Positions 51,263 through 59,430 of a stretch of 64,000 nucleotides of DNA are shown in pieces. The position numbers were made by a program, and so were the translations under genes. Each line of letters begins with the position of its first letter. The stretch's first letter is position 1. This stretch comes from Bacillus sp. J37 (GTDB lineage: Bacteria; Bacillota; Bacilli; Bacillales; Bacillaceae). The DNA lies in NCBI RefSeq assembly GCF_000518865.1, contig NZ_KI912515.1, forward strand, positions 81,802 through 145,801, read 5' to 3'. The notes below the pieces were generated by a model that was not told the origin of the DNA, did no database searches, and saw only the letters and a list, made by a program, of their open reading frames with translations.

Positions 51263-52690
51263 ATGAATGTAGGAAAAGTATATCTGGTTGGAGCAGGACC
51301 CGGTGATCGCGAATTAATTACCGTAAAAGGAAGGGAAGCCATTAAAAAAGCAGATGTCATCCTTTATGATCGACTCGTTAATTTTTCCCTACTTGATGAT
51401 GCTCCGCCAAATTGTGAACTGATCTATTGTGGAAAGCTGCCAACACGTCACTTTATGAGACAGAATGAAATTAATGCAACATTAGTTCGAAAGGCAATTG
51501 CCGGTCATACTGTTGTTAGACTTAAAGGCGGCGACCCGAGTGTTTTCGGAAGAGTTGGTGAAGAAGCGGAGGAGCTCGCATTACATCAAATCCCATTTGA
51601 AATTGTTCCAGGGATAACATCAGGAATAGCTGCCCCGTTATATGCCGGTATTCCTGTAACCCATCGTGATTATGCCGGATCATTTGCTGTCGTTACAGCC
51701 CATGATAAATCTAAAAACGGCAAACCGGACATTGATTGGGAAGGGTTAGCAAGAGGTGTTCAGACGATCGCTTTCTATATGGGTGTTTCTAATTTAGAGC
51801 ATATTTGTGATAACCTTATTCAATTCGGTAAGTCTCCTGATACACCTGTTATTATCATTCGCTGGGGAACCTGGAGCCGCCAGCAAAGTGTAGTCGGAAC
51901 GCTTTCTACCATTGTAGATAAGGTTCGCGAAGCAAAGATAGAAAATCCGGCCATCACATTGGTGGGCGATATTGTGTCAACAAGGGATAAAGTAAAATGG
52001 TTTGAAAATCGCCCACTATTTGGAAAACAAGTTCTCTATGTTCGCGGGAAAGCCGAGGAAGAAAATTGTGCAAGTAAATGGATGAAACAAGGAGCAGATG
52101 TCATTGAGTTTCCACGTTGGATCGTCAAAGAAAAGGCAATTGACTCTGCTGTATTGAACCAACTTTCAGGTTATGAACAGATTTTATTTTTATCAAAAGA
52201 TAGTGTAGAAGCCTTTTTTGCTCAACTTAAAAAGAATAAAGTGGATATACGTAAAATACAGGCAGAGCTCTATTGTCAAAATCATTCAGTGATCACTAGC
52301 CTTGAAGAAAAAGGATTATACGCTGAGCATGTAAATGAAATGTCTCATCAAGGCCGCCTGCTGACGGTTGGATCCGAAGAACAAAGAAAGAAAAGTTCTT
52401 GCTTAGATAATGCTCATTTTGCATCCGTATATGAGACCATCATTGACGAAAGATATGAAACCATTATAAACCGGTCATTAGAAGATGCAACTCTTACAAC
52501 AATTGTGCTTACTTCAAGTGAAGCAGTTAAGCTACTGATGGAAAAAGGGAGCCAATATGGAATTTCTCCAAAGGAAATCAACCAATCGGTAGAGTTTGTT
52601 TGCGAAACGGCTGAAGCAAATGAAGCATTAGTGAAATATGGTTTTTCAGTAGGAAAATCCGAAAAAGACGTACTAATAAAATCTTTTTAA
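51263..52690 (+). CDS. nasF: uroporphyrinogen-III C-methyltransferase with C-terminal HemD-like domain
   Basis: This enzyme makes precorrin-2 for the siroheme of NasD. The 475-residue protein has an N-terminal SUMT domain (residues 1-245): VYLVGAGPGDRELITVKG, RLKGGDPSVFGRVGEEAE and VPGITSGIAAPLYAGIPVTH. The C-terminal 220 residues resemble a weakly conserved uroporphyrinogen-III synthase domain. GGGAGG precedes the ATG. It is the last gene of nasDEF. Confidence 0.93.
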   Translation: MNVGKVYLVGAGPGDRELITVKGREAIKKADVILYDRLVNFSLLDDAPPNCELIYCGKLPTRHFMRQNEINATLVRKAIAGHTVVRLKGGDPSVFGRVGEEAEELALHQIPFEIVPGITSGIAAPLYAGIPVTHRDYAGSFAVVTAHDKSKNGKPDIDWEGLARGVQTIAFYMGVSNLEHICDNLIQFGKSPDTPVIIIRWGTWSRQQSVVGTLSTIVDKVREAKIENPAITLVGDIVSTRDKVKWFENRPLFGKQVLYVRGKAEEENCASKWMKQGADVIEFPRWIVKEKAIDSAVLNQLSGYEQILFLSKDSVEAFFAQLKKNKVDIRKIQAELYCQNHSVITSLEEKGLYAEHVNEMSHQGRLLTVGSEEQRKKSSCLDNAHFASVYETIIDERYETIINRSLEDATLTTIVLTSSEAVKLLMEKGSQYGISPKEINQSVEFVCETAEANEALVKYGFSVGKSEKDVLIKSF

Positions 52691-52700
52691 GAATTATCCG

Positions 52701-52725
52701 GCAGTCCATATATGGGCTGCTTTTT
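52701..52725 (+). terminator. terminator of nasDEF
   Basis: GCAGTCCA and TGGGCTGC pair (one G-T) around a 4-nt loop, followed by TTTTT. Confidence 0.82.
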
Positions 52726-52788
52726 GTATAGGAGGAGGAGGGTATTTTATGGAGAAAGACGAAGTAGGCTAGATTAAGAGGAGGAATC

Positions 52789-52949
52789 GTCCTTCGTATG
52801 GTATATGAAAGACAAACAAGTCCAGACCAAAAGGAGAAATGTCCTTAAAAAGCTGTATGAAAGACAAAAAAGTCCGAATCAAAGACAGAAAGATTCTTCA
52901 TATAGCACATGAAGGACAAAACAGAATAAGGAATGTAATTGTCCTTCAT
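52789..52949. repeat. second array of about 52-bp GTCCTTCAT/ATGAAGGAC units
   Basis: Units begin at 52789 (GTCCTTCGTA), 52841 (GTCCTTAAAA), 52892 (ATTCTTCATA) and 52941 (GTCCTTCATG), spaced 52, 51 and 49 bp. The first three contain the inverse half-site (TATGAAAGACAAA, GTATGAAAGACAAA, CATGAAGGACAAA) and an inner AAGTCC. It is the same family as 16985-17100. It lies between the nasF terminator and the 3' end of a minus-strand gene. Confidence 0.75.
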
Positions 52950-52965
52950 GGCCTTTTAGTGGGTG

Positions 52966-53115
52966 TCAATATTCGATTTCTTCATAATCCTTAGGTTGTG
53001 GAAGTGGTTGGTCAGTGAGTGTCATGTTATATTCCGAAAGGGCTTCAGATTTTCTTTGATATACTTTTCCTTTATACGATTGTGGTTGGTTTTTTTCTAT
53101 TTGTTCTCTCTTCAT
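52966..53115 (-). CDS. 49-residue hydrophilic protein
   Basis: A strong AAGGAGATGA precedes an ATG that opens 49 codons: MKREQIEKNQPQSYKGKVYQ at the start, and ending QPKDYEEIEY. It is charged and polar, with no membrane segment or Cys. I do not know the family. The ribosome binding site and clean stop argue that it is real. It stands alone between a repeat array and the Rieske oxidoreductase gene. Confidence 0.6.
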   Translation of the reverse strand: MKREQIEKNQPQSYKGKVYQRKSEALSEYNMTLTDQPLPQPKDYEEIEY

Positions 53116-53242
53116 GCTGGGTCATCTCCTTATTCATGGTGTTAATTTTAGCTTATCCATATTGGGGAGGAACATGAAGAGAGAAGAGATTTTTTCATTG
53201 TTAAAAATTCACATAAAGGATGGCACTGTCATACTTTACAAA

Positions 53243-54781
53243 TTACATATCCACTTTTTTTAACGGTTTTTTCGCAGGACCCTCCAGTACATCACCTGTC
53301 ACCGAAAATCTTGATCCATGACAAGGACAGTCCCAAGAACGGTCACCACTATTCCACTCTACTTCACAGCCCATATGTGTGCATGTGGTGTCAACAAGGT
53401 TAATGTTTCCGTCCTTGTCTTTGTAGCAACCTGCTCTTTTGCCATTCACCACTACAACAGAGCCTTCATCAGATCCAATATCCTCTATGCGCTTATCAGC
53501 GATATCAATTTTTCCTTCAATTAAGTGACCTGCAACATCAAGATTTTGCGTAAGGAATTTTTTAATACTAGGATCAGCATAAAAGCGTGAAGGGCTATAG
53601 AGCTCCTTATAAGCATTCTCTTTTTCTAAAACAAGATCTGCAAGGAGTTGCGCTGCGGCTGTACCATTAGACATGCCCCATTTTCTGTAACCTGTTGCGA
53701 CAAGGATGTTAGGCTTGTTGGAAGTAATTGGTCCAACATATGGAACTTTATCTAATGTATATAAATCCTGTGCAGACCATCGATATTTGATTTCGTCAAT
53801 TCCAAATACATCTTCGGCAAATTGCTCAAGTGCTTTGTAGTGCTTGTATGTGGAAGTTCCTTGCCCAGTTTTATGCCCGTCTCCACTAACTAATATGAGC
53901 TTTTCACCGTTCATAGGCGTGTATCGTAAAGAACGTGTCGGTGAATCGGCACTATAATACATTCCACCCGGGAAGTCTTGTTTTGCGGTAATTCCTAGTA
54001 TATAGGAACGTTCTGCATGTAATCGGGAAAAATAAAATCCTTTTCCATCAAAAAAGGGAAAGTGTGAACAGGCAATTGCGTATTTACATGTCACCCGGCG
54101 ACCTTCACGGGTAATGACCATCGGTTTAGGTGTTGTTTCATCGATGTCAGTCGCCGTTGTTTTTTCGTAGATCTCACCACCAGCTTTTACTATTTCATCA
54201 ACAAGTACTTTTAGGTATTTGAGAGGATGGAATTGACTCTGTGCTTTCATGACTGTTGCCCCTTTTATATCAATAGAAAAAGGGATGTGATCAACAAATT
54301 CACTATGTATGCCGAGCCTTTGATAAGCCTCATATTCTTTCATGACTTTTTTCGCGTATTGGTCACTGATGGCATAAATATAGGCATCTTCTTCAGTTAA
54401 ATCACATTCAATTTGAAGCTCTCCAACGGTTTTTCGAATAAATGTAAGTGCATCGGCATTCGCTTGGTAGTATTGTTTCGTTTTTTCTTCCCCTAAATGC
54501 TGAATAAATTCATCATAAATTAATCCATGCTGGGCGGTTACTTTTGCGGTTGTATGGCCGGTTGTACCATTTAAAATTTGATCGGCTTCCAAAATAGCGA
54601 CTTTCATGCCTTGCTTCGAAAGCAGATAGCCTGTTGTTATGCCTGTGATACCTCCTCCAACGATTGCAACGTCCACTTCCGTATCAATCGTCAAAGGAGA
54701 GAAAGAATGGACCTGAGTAGATTCTCTCCAAAACGGCTCTGGCTCATATGGCATCTTACCTTGTGGAAATTCTTCTGTCAT
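53243..54781 (-). CDS. yhfW: FAD-dependent oxidoreductase with C-terminal Rieske domain (YhfW type)
   Basis: This 512-residue two-domain protein starts with a DAO-type FAD domain (VAIVGGGITGITTGYLLSKQ near residue 38, NGTTGHTTAKVTAQHG). It ends with a Rieske [2Fe-2S] domain (residues about 430-512) with ligands CTHMGC and CPCHGSRF. B. subtilis YhfW has the same build, and no substrate is established. AGGAGG lies before the ATG. It is monocistronic and divergent from the lia operon. Confidence 0.9.
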   Translation of the reverse strand: MTEEFPQGKMPYEPEPFWRESTQVHSFSPLTIDTEVDVAIVGGGITGITTGYLLSKQGMKVAILEADQILNGTTGHTTAKVTAQHGLIYDEFIQHLGEEKTKQYYQANADALTFIRKTVGELQIECDLTEEDAYIYAISDQYAKKVMKEYEAYQRLGIHSEFVDHIPFSIDIKGATVMKAQSQFHPLKYLKVLVDEIVKAGGEIYEKTTATDIDETTPKPMVITREGRRVTCKYAIACSHFPFFDGKGFYFSRLHAERSYILGITAKQDFPGGMYYSADSPTRSLRYTPMNGEKLILVSGDGHKTGQGTSTYKHYKALEQFAEDVFGIDEIKYRWSAQDLYTLDKVPYVGPITSNKPNILVATGYRKWGMSNGTAAAQLLADLVLEKENAYKELYSPSRFYADPSIKKFLTQNLDVAGHLIEGKIDIADKRIEDIGSDEGSVVVVNGKRAGCYKDKDGNINLVDTTCTHMGCEVEWNSGDRSWDCPCHGSRFSVTGDVLEGPAKKPLKKVDM

Positions 54782-54867
54782 CGAAAGGCCTCCTATGTTT
54801 ATTTATAAGTTTATTTTTCCCAACTACTGTTAAAACAAACATGCAATCAAAGAGAGTCTGATCCTTA

Positions 54868-54885
54868 CTACGTCTCAAGTCGTAG
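54868..54885. promoter_or_regulatory. candidate LiaR operator
   Basis: CTACGTCTCAAGTCGTAG is an 18-bp inverted repeat with seven of nine pairs matching. It lies about 70 bp before the predicted liaI transcription start, where LiaR binds in related operons. Confidence 0.55.
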
Positions 54886-54909
54886 ATCAAAATAAAGCTG
54901 TGGCTCGTT

Positions 54910-54938
54910 TTGAGAAATTCGGAATGTAGGTAAGATAA
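54910..54938 (+). promoter_or_regulatory. probable liaI promoter
   Basis: TTGAGA (54910-54915) is followed after 17 bp by AGATAA (54933-54938). The -10 box is poor, as expected of a promoter that needs LiaR for activity. Confidence 0.45.
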
Positions 54939-55007
54939 AGACATAGAAACGGAGCACAGCATAAGAACACAAACTCTTATGCTAGAAAAAGAAAAGGAGG
55001 AAAAAAG

Positions 55008-55355
55008 ATGAAGAAGTTTGGTTATGTCTTGCTTGGTGGGGTGGCTGTTATGGTGCTGCTCTCTAATCTGGCCCCGATGATTGCTTTAGGGATAAGTCTT
55101 CTTATCATGTACTATGCGTACAAAGGATTTCTGAAAACTGATTCAACATTTACGAAAGTCGTTTGTGCGATTGTTGGAGTTATTGCCCTGTTTGCTTCAG
55201 CTTCAAATCTTCCAGCCATTTTAGGATTTGTAGCAATCTACGTTTTATACGTAGTGTATAGAAACTGGAACAAACCATCTAAAAAGGTGAAAGAAAGTAC
55301 TGACCCATTCACTAACTTTGAAAAAGAATGGAATGACTTAAAAGGAAACCTATAA
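55008..55355 (+). CDS. liaI: LiaI-like membrane protein
   Basis: This 115-residue protein has about four hydrophobic helices and a hydrophilic charged tail (KKVKESTDPFTNFEKEW). It has the position and build of LiaI, the membrane anchor for LiaH under cell-envelope stress. AAAGGAGG is before the ATG. It is the first gene of liaIH, behind an inverted repeat that may bind LiaR. The sequence is short, so the name rests largely on the operon. Confidence 0.8.
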   Translation: MKKFGYVLLGGVAVMVLLSNLAPMIALGISLLIMYYAYKGFLKTDSTFTKVVCAIVGVIALFASASNLPAILGFVAIYVLYVVYRNWNKPSKKVKESTDPFTNFEKEWNDLKGNL

Positions 55356-55375
55356 TTAAAAAGGAGAGATTTATA

Positions 55376-56023
55376 ATGGCAAATATTTTTACAAGATTAA
55401 AGGAAACCATTGCAGCAGATTTACATGAGGCTTTAGATCAAAAGGAACAAAAAAATCCAATTGCCGTCCTAAATCATTATTTAAGACAGTGTGAAGCTGA
55501 AACAGAAAAAGTGCGCAAGCTTGTTGAAAGACAATATTTATTAAAAGATGAGTTTAACCGGGAGTATAATGAAGCTGTTCATTTAGCTGAGAAACGTCAA
55601 CGCCAGGCTGAAATTGCACTTAAAGCAGGAGAAACAGAGCTATATGAATTTGCTTTAAAAGAACAAAATCATTATGAGGAAAGAGCTGCACGTTTGGAGG
55701 AGTCACGTCAGCAAACAACTCGCCAGCTTGAAGAGCTTGAACAAAAGTATGAGGAAATGAAGCATAAAGTAAAAGATATGCATATAAAAAGAATGGAATT
55801 GATGGGCAGAGAAAATATTGCACGTGCACATCACCGTATGAACAAAGTAGTGGATCAAGGAAGCTTTTCAACAAAAGCCTTCACTCGTTTTGAGGAAATG
55901 GAAAGCTATCTTGACCGCCTTGAGCAAAAAGTGAATCAGGATTATCACCGCAGTACAATCGATGCGCGTATTGCTACATTAGAAAAACAGTTAAAAACAG
56001 AAGAAACAAATGCAATATCATAA
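55376..56023 (+). CDS. liaH: PspA/IM30-family protein LiaH
   Basis: This 215-residue, nearly all-helical coiled-coil protein is of the phage-shock PspA family. It starts ANIFTRLKETIAADLHEALD and has the typical PIAVLNHYLRQCEAE. LiaH assembles into rings and is recruited to the membrane by LiaI when the lipid II cycle is blocked. It follows liaI by 20 bp with AAGGAGAG, and a hairpin follows before liaF. Confidence 0.92.
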   Translation: MANIFTRLKETIAADLHEALDQKEQKNPIAVLNHYLRQCEAETEKVRKLVERQYLLKDEFNREYNEAVHLAEKRQRQAEIALKAGETELYEFALKEQNHYEERAARLEESRQQTTRQLEELEQKYEEMKHKVKDMHIKRMELMGRENIARAHHRMNKVVDQGSFSTKAFTRFEEMESYLDRLEQKVNQDYHRSTIDARIATLEKQLKTEETNAIS

Positions 56024-56042
56024 GACAACATGGTATTCTAAA

Positions 56043-56068
56043 AAGGCGTAGATCTCTGCGCCTTATTT
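56043..56068 (+). terminator. hairpin between liaH and liaF
   Basis: AAGGCGTAGA pairs with TCTGCGCCTT (one G-T), followed by ATTT. It is probably a partial terminator that keeps liaIH transcripts above liaFSR, as described for the B. subtilis operon. Confidence 0.65.
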
Positions 56069-56127
56069 CATATGATCTAAACTTCAACTTCAGTAATGCT
56101 TCATAAAACAGGAAGGAGGAATGCCGC

Positions 56128-56862
56128 GTGTTTAAAAATATAAATTCAGACTACTTAAATTGGATCATCTTAATAGGATTTCTCCTCCTTCTTTTAGAGG
56201 TATTATTTTTTAACGGTGGCTTAATTGTTACCTTTCTCCTCTCGATTGGCAGTATTTATTTAGGGCGGAAATGGCGACCACGCTTTCTAGGCAAGCTCCT
56301 GTATTGGGGCGGGTGGATCTGGCTTGTTATGACCGTACTGAATATGATTACTCTTCGCTATTTTTTATTTGTATTGCTTATTTATTTTATAGTCCAATTC
56401 TTTCAAACACAAAAAAATCCAAAGCAAGTGAAACCGGTTATTATTGAGCCTCAAGATACCGTTGAAACCGGTCAGTTTATCCAACGGAAAAAAATCTTTG
56501 AAAATAAGTTTTTTTCCAGCCAAAAGTCACCTGAACATGCATATGAATGGAATGATATTAATATCCAAGTCGGAGTAGGAAATACGGTTATTGATTTAAG
56601 TGATACTGTTTTGCCAAAGGAAGAAGCAATTATTGTCATTCGCAGCTTAGTAGGAAATATTCAAATTTTGATTCCGTATGAGGTGGAACTTCATCTTCAT
56701 CATTCTACAATGGCGGGGACGATCACTATTTTTCAAGAATCTGAACAGAGGATAGTCAATGAAACAATCACTTACGAGACTGCACAGTATAAAGATGCCG
56801 ATCAAAAGGTAAAGATCTTCACTTCAGCTATTTCAGGAAAGCTTGAGGTGAAAAGAGTATGA
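56128..56862 (+). CDS. liaF: LiaF, negative regulator of the LiaSR system
   Basis: This 244-residue protein has about four N-terminal helices (residues 10-95) and a C-terminal beta domain with IQVGVGNTVIDLSDTVLPKE and SLVGNIQILIPYEVE, typical of LiaF. It holds LiaS inactive without envelope stress. It starts at a GTG with GGAAGGAGG. It overlaps liaS by four bases. liaG, present in B. subtilis between liaH and liaF, is missing here. Confidence 0.92.
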   Translation: MFKNINSDYLNWIILIGFLLLLLEVLFFNGGLIVTFLLSIGSIYLGRKWRPRFLGKLLYWGGWIWLVMTVLNMITLRYFLFVLLIYFIVQFFQTQKNPKQVKPVIIEPQDTVETGQFIQRKKIFENKFFSSQKSPEHAYEWNDINIQVGVGNTVIDLSDTVLPKEEAIIVIRSLVGNIQILIPYEVELHLHHSTMAGTITIFQESEQRIVNETITYETAQYKDADQKVKIFTSAISGKLEVKRV

Positions 56863-57905
56863 GTATGCTTCAGCGGCAAATTATCAGCAGTGCCATTTTT
56901 ACGCTTATTACATTTGTTATCTTTTCTCTTTTGTTTTTTATGGCCTTTCCTTTACATGAATGGGGGGAATTATGGACCCGTAACGTAATGGATTTACCGT
57001 TTATTTATATTGTCCCAAGTGTGAGCATTTTAGCTGGTGTATGCTTTGGGTTTATTACCGGATTTAGCTGGAAAAAATATTTGCGTTCAATTGACTTGGA
57101 TATTCAAGAGATTTCAAAAGGGAGACCAATTCTAACCGACCAGCACCCATTGCCGGATATCCAAGAAATAAAAACAAAGTTAACAAAAATCCAAAAACAA
57201 ATGTTGGAGCAAACAAAATTATCACAAAAGATTGCCAATGAAAAGGCAGAGGACCATGAAAGAAGAGTTCAGGAAATGGTCTCCCAGGAAAGAAACCGGC
57301 TGGCAAGAGAGCTGCATGATTCCGTTAGTCAGCAGTTGTTTGCTGCATCCATGATGATGTCAGCTGTTACAGAGTCAAAGCCTATGTCAGATGATTGGGA
57401 AACAAAGCAACTAAAAATGATTGAAGCCACCATTCATCAATCACAGCTTGAAATGAGAGCGTTATTACTTCATTTGCGCCCGGTTGCATTAAAAGGAAAG
57501 TCCCTACAAGAAGGAATTCAGGAGCTTTTAGTAGAACTAATGCAAAAGGTCACAATGAATATAAAGTGGAAAGTAGAACCGATTCCTTTAGACAAAGGGG
57601 TCGAGGACCATTTATTTCGGATCTTACAAGAATCTGTCTCTAATACTTTGCGCCATGCTAAAGCAACTTCACTAGATGTTCTGCTGATAAAACGTGATGA
57701 AATTGTGATTATGCGTGTAACAGATGATGGAATAGGATTTGATCAGGAAGATGGAAAATCCGGCTCTTATGGATTGCAAAATATGTATGAGCGAGCGGTA
57801 GAAATCGGCGGAACAATGAAGATTGTTAGCTTAAAAAATAAAGGTACAAGATTAGAAGTAAAGGTCCCTATTTTAGCAGAAGAGTGTGGTGAAAAAAATG
57901 ATTAA
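56859..57905 (+). CDS. liaS: LiaS sensor histidine kinase
   Basis: This 348-residue intramembrane-sensing kinase has two membrane helices (residues about 10-35 and 45-70) with a very short outer loop. A HAMP-like linker and coiled coil follow. The HisKA_3 motif ERNRLARELHDSVSQQLFAA carries the phosphorylated His, and the ATPase domain has DDGIGFDQED and GSYGLQNMYERA. The start overlaps liaF in ATGA fashion. It phosphorylates LiaR under cell-wall antibiotic stress. Confidence 0.94.
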   Translation: MSMLQRQIISSAIFTLITFVIFSLLFFMAFPLHEWGELWTRNVMDLPFIYIVPSVSILAGVCFGFITGFSWKKYLRSIDLDIQEISKGRPILTDQHPLPDIQEIKTKLTKIQKQMLEQTKLSQKIANEKAEDHERRVQEMVSQERNRLARELHDSVSQQLFAASMMMSAVTESKPMSDDWETKQLKMIEATIHQSQLEMRALLLHLRPVALKGKSLQEGIQELLVELMQKVTMNIKWKVEPIPLDKGVEDHLFRILQESVSNTLRHAKATSLDVLLIKRDEIVIMRVTDDGIGFDQEDGKSGSYGLQNMYERAVEIGGTMKIVSLKNKGTRLEVKVPILAEECGEKND

Positions 57906-58530
57906 AGTTGTATTTGTTGATGATCATGAAATGGTAAGAATCGGTGTTTCTTCTTATTTATCCGCACAGCCGGATATAGAAGTGATCGGAGAAGCAGATA
58001 ACGGGCGTAAAGGCGTGGAGCTATGTCTGCAGCTTCGTCCGGATGTAATTTTAATGGATTTAGTCATGAATGAAATGGATGGAATCGAAGCAACAAAGGA
58101 AATTATGAATGCATGGCCGGAGGCGAAAATTATCATTGTCACAAGCTTTTTAGATGATGAAAAGGTATATCCTGCTCTTGAGGCTGGTGCAACAAGCTAT
58201 CTGTTAAAAACATCAAAAGCGAGTGAAATTGCTAACGCAGTTCGGTCCACTTTCCATGGCCAGTCCATACTCGAGCCTGAAGTAACAGGGAAAATGATGA
58301 TGAAAATGCGCCAAAAAGATACAGTTCATCTGCACGATCAATTGACCTCAAGAGAAATGGAAATTTTAATGCTCATGACTGAGGGAAAAACAAATCAGGA
58401 AATTGCCGATGAATTATTTATTGCTTTGAAAACAGCTAAAACACATGTAAGTAATATATTAAGCAAGCTTGATGTACAAGACAGAACACAAGCGGTCATA
58501 TATGCTTTCAAACATTCACTTGTAAAATAG
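57898..58530 (+). CDS. liaR: LiaR response regulator
   Basis: This NarL/FixJ-type regulator has 210 residues. The receiver domain has the acidic pair in VFVDDHEMVRIG and the phospho-Asp in VILMDLVMNEMDG. The LuxR-type helix-turn-helix is LTSREMEILMLMTEGKTNQE with TAKTHVSNILSKL. The frame opens at a GTG at 57886, but the ATG at 57898 overlaps the liaS stop and gives the normal length. It activates the liaI promoter. Confidence 0.94.
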   Translation: MIKVVFVDDHEMVRIGVSSYLSAQPDIEVIGEADNGRKGVELCLQLRPDVILMDLVMNEMDGIEATKEIMNAWPEAKIIIVTSFLDDEKVYPALEAGATSYLLKTSKASEIANAVRSTFHGQSILEPEVTGKMMMKMRQKDTVHLHDQLTSREMEILMLMTEGKTNQEIADELFIALKTAKTHVSNILSKLDVQDRTQAVIYAFKHSLVK

Positions 58531-58556
58531 AAAAAATGTAGGGAGAGAGACAGTAA

Positions 58557-59399
58557 ATGCATAGAAATATAGAGCTATACGAATATCTAGTAAAAAACTC
58601 CTGGCAAATGACAGAAGATTGGTACAGACTGGTAGAAGATGAAGATCCAAATTCTGTTTATTCATCAAAAGACCCAAAGGTAATTCAAGCGTTAAAAGAG
58701 CAGAATCAAGATTATTTTCTACATTTACATAAAATTTTTAAAGAAGAAGAAGGAAAGTTTTTCAGTGAGTTTACTAAATGGTCAGAGGAATTAGCTGGCG
58801 ATCAAAAACATTTAAACACACCTGTGCATTATGTTGTAAGAGAGTTTTCCAGAACACAGGAAGTTTATATATCTTATATTAAGGAATTCTACAAACAAAA
58901 CATGGATAAAATCGATGTTGATAGACTTTTCCTTTGGTTAGAAAAAGTGAGAAAGATTTGCCATTTATCCATTTACATTTATATTGATGAAGCTCATAAG
59001 AATACGATGAAACAACTTGCAGCACAAAAAGAAGTTATTAATGAACTAAGTGCACCGGTTATTACTCTTCAAAACAGAACTGCTCTGCTTCCTTTAATAG
59101 GAGATATCGACACAGCAAGAGCAAAACTAATTATTGAAAATACATTAAAGCAATGTGCCACGTTGGATGTCGAACATTTATGTATTGATTTATCAGGTGT
59201 TGTGATTATTGATACAATGGTTGCACATGAGTTATTTAGTCTTATAAGAGCATTGAAATTACTTGGTATTACAGCTGTTTTATCTGGAATAAGACCTGAA
59301 ATCGCACAAACAGCGATTCAGCTTGGACTTGATTTTGGAGAAATTAAAACAACTGCTTCGTTATCAAATGCTTTGGATCAGTTGTATGTACAAAGATAA
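58557..59399 (+). CDS. RsbR-family stressosome protein with STAS domain
   Basis: This 280-residue protein is of the RsbR paralogue type. The N-terminal half is a non-haem globin-like helical sensor domain, and the C-terminal STAS domain (from about residue 160) contains the conserved CIDLSGVVIIDTMVAHELF and SGIRPEIAQTAIQLG. Both phosphorylatable Thr positions of RsbRA (DTMVAH and RPEIAQT) are kept. It follows liaR by 26 bp in the same direction without a terminator between, so it may be co-transcribed with the envelope-stress system; that is inference. Confidence 0.87.
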   Translation: MHRNIELYEYLVKNSWQMTEDWYRLVEDEDPNSVYSSKDPKVIQALKEQNQDYFLHLHKIFKEEEGKFFSEFTKWSEELAGDQKHLNTPVHYVVREFSRTQEVYISYIKEFYKQNMDKIDVDRLFLWLEKVRKICHLSIYIYIDEAHKNTMKQLAAQKEVINELSAPVITLQNRTALLPLIGDIDTARAKLIIENTLKQCATLDVEHLCIDLSGVVIIDTMVAHELFSLIRALKLLGITAVLSGIRPEIAQTAIQLGLDFGEIKTTASLSNALDQLYVQR

Positions 59400-59430
59400 A
59401 AACGCAGATCACAAGATCTGCGTTTTTTTT
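59398..59430. terminator. shared terminator of convergent genes
   Basis: AAAACGCAGATC and GATCTGCGTTTT form a perfect 12-bp stem with loop ACAA. It overlaps the stop codons of both the stressosome and ABC-F genes. Confidence 0.92.
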
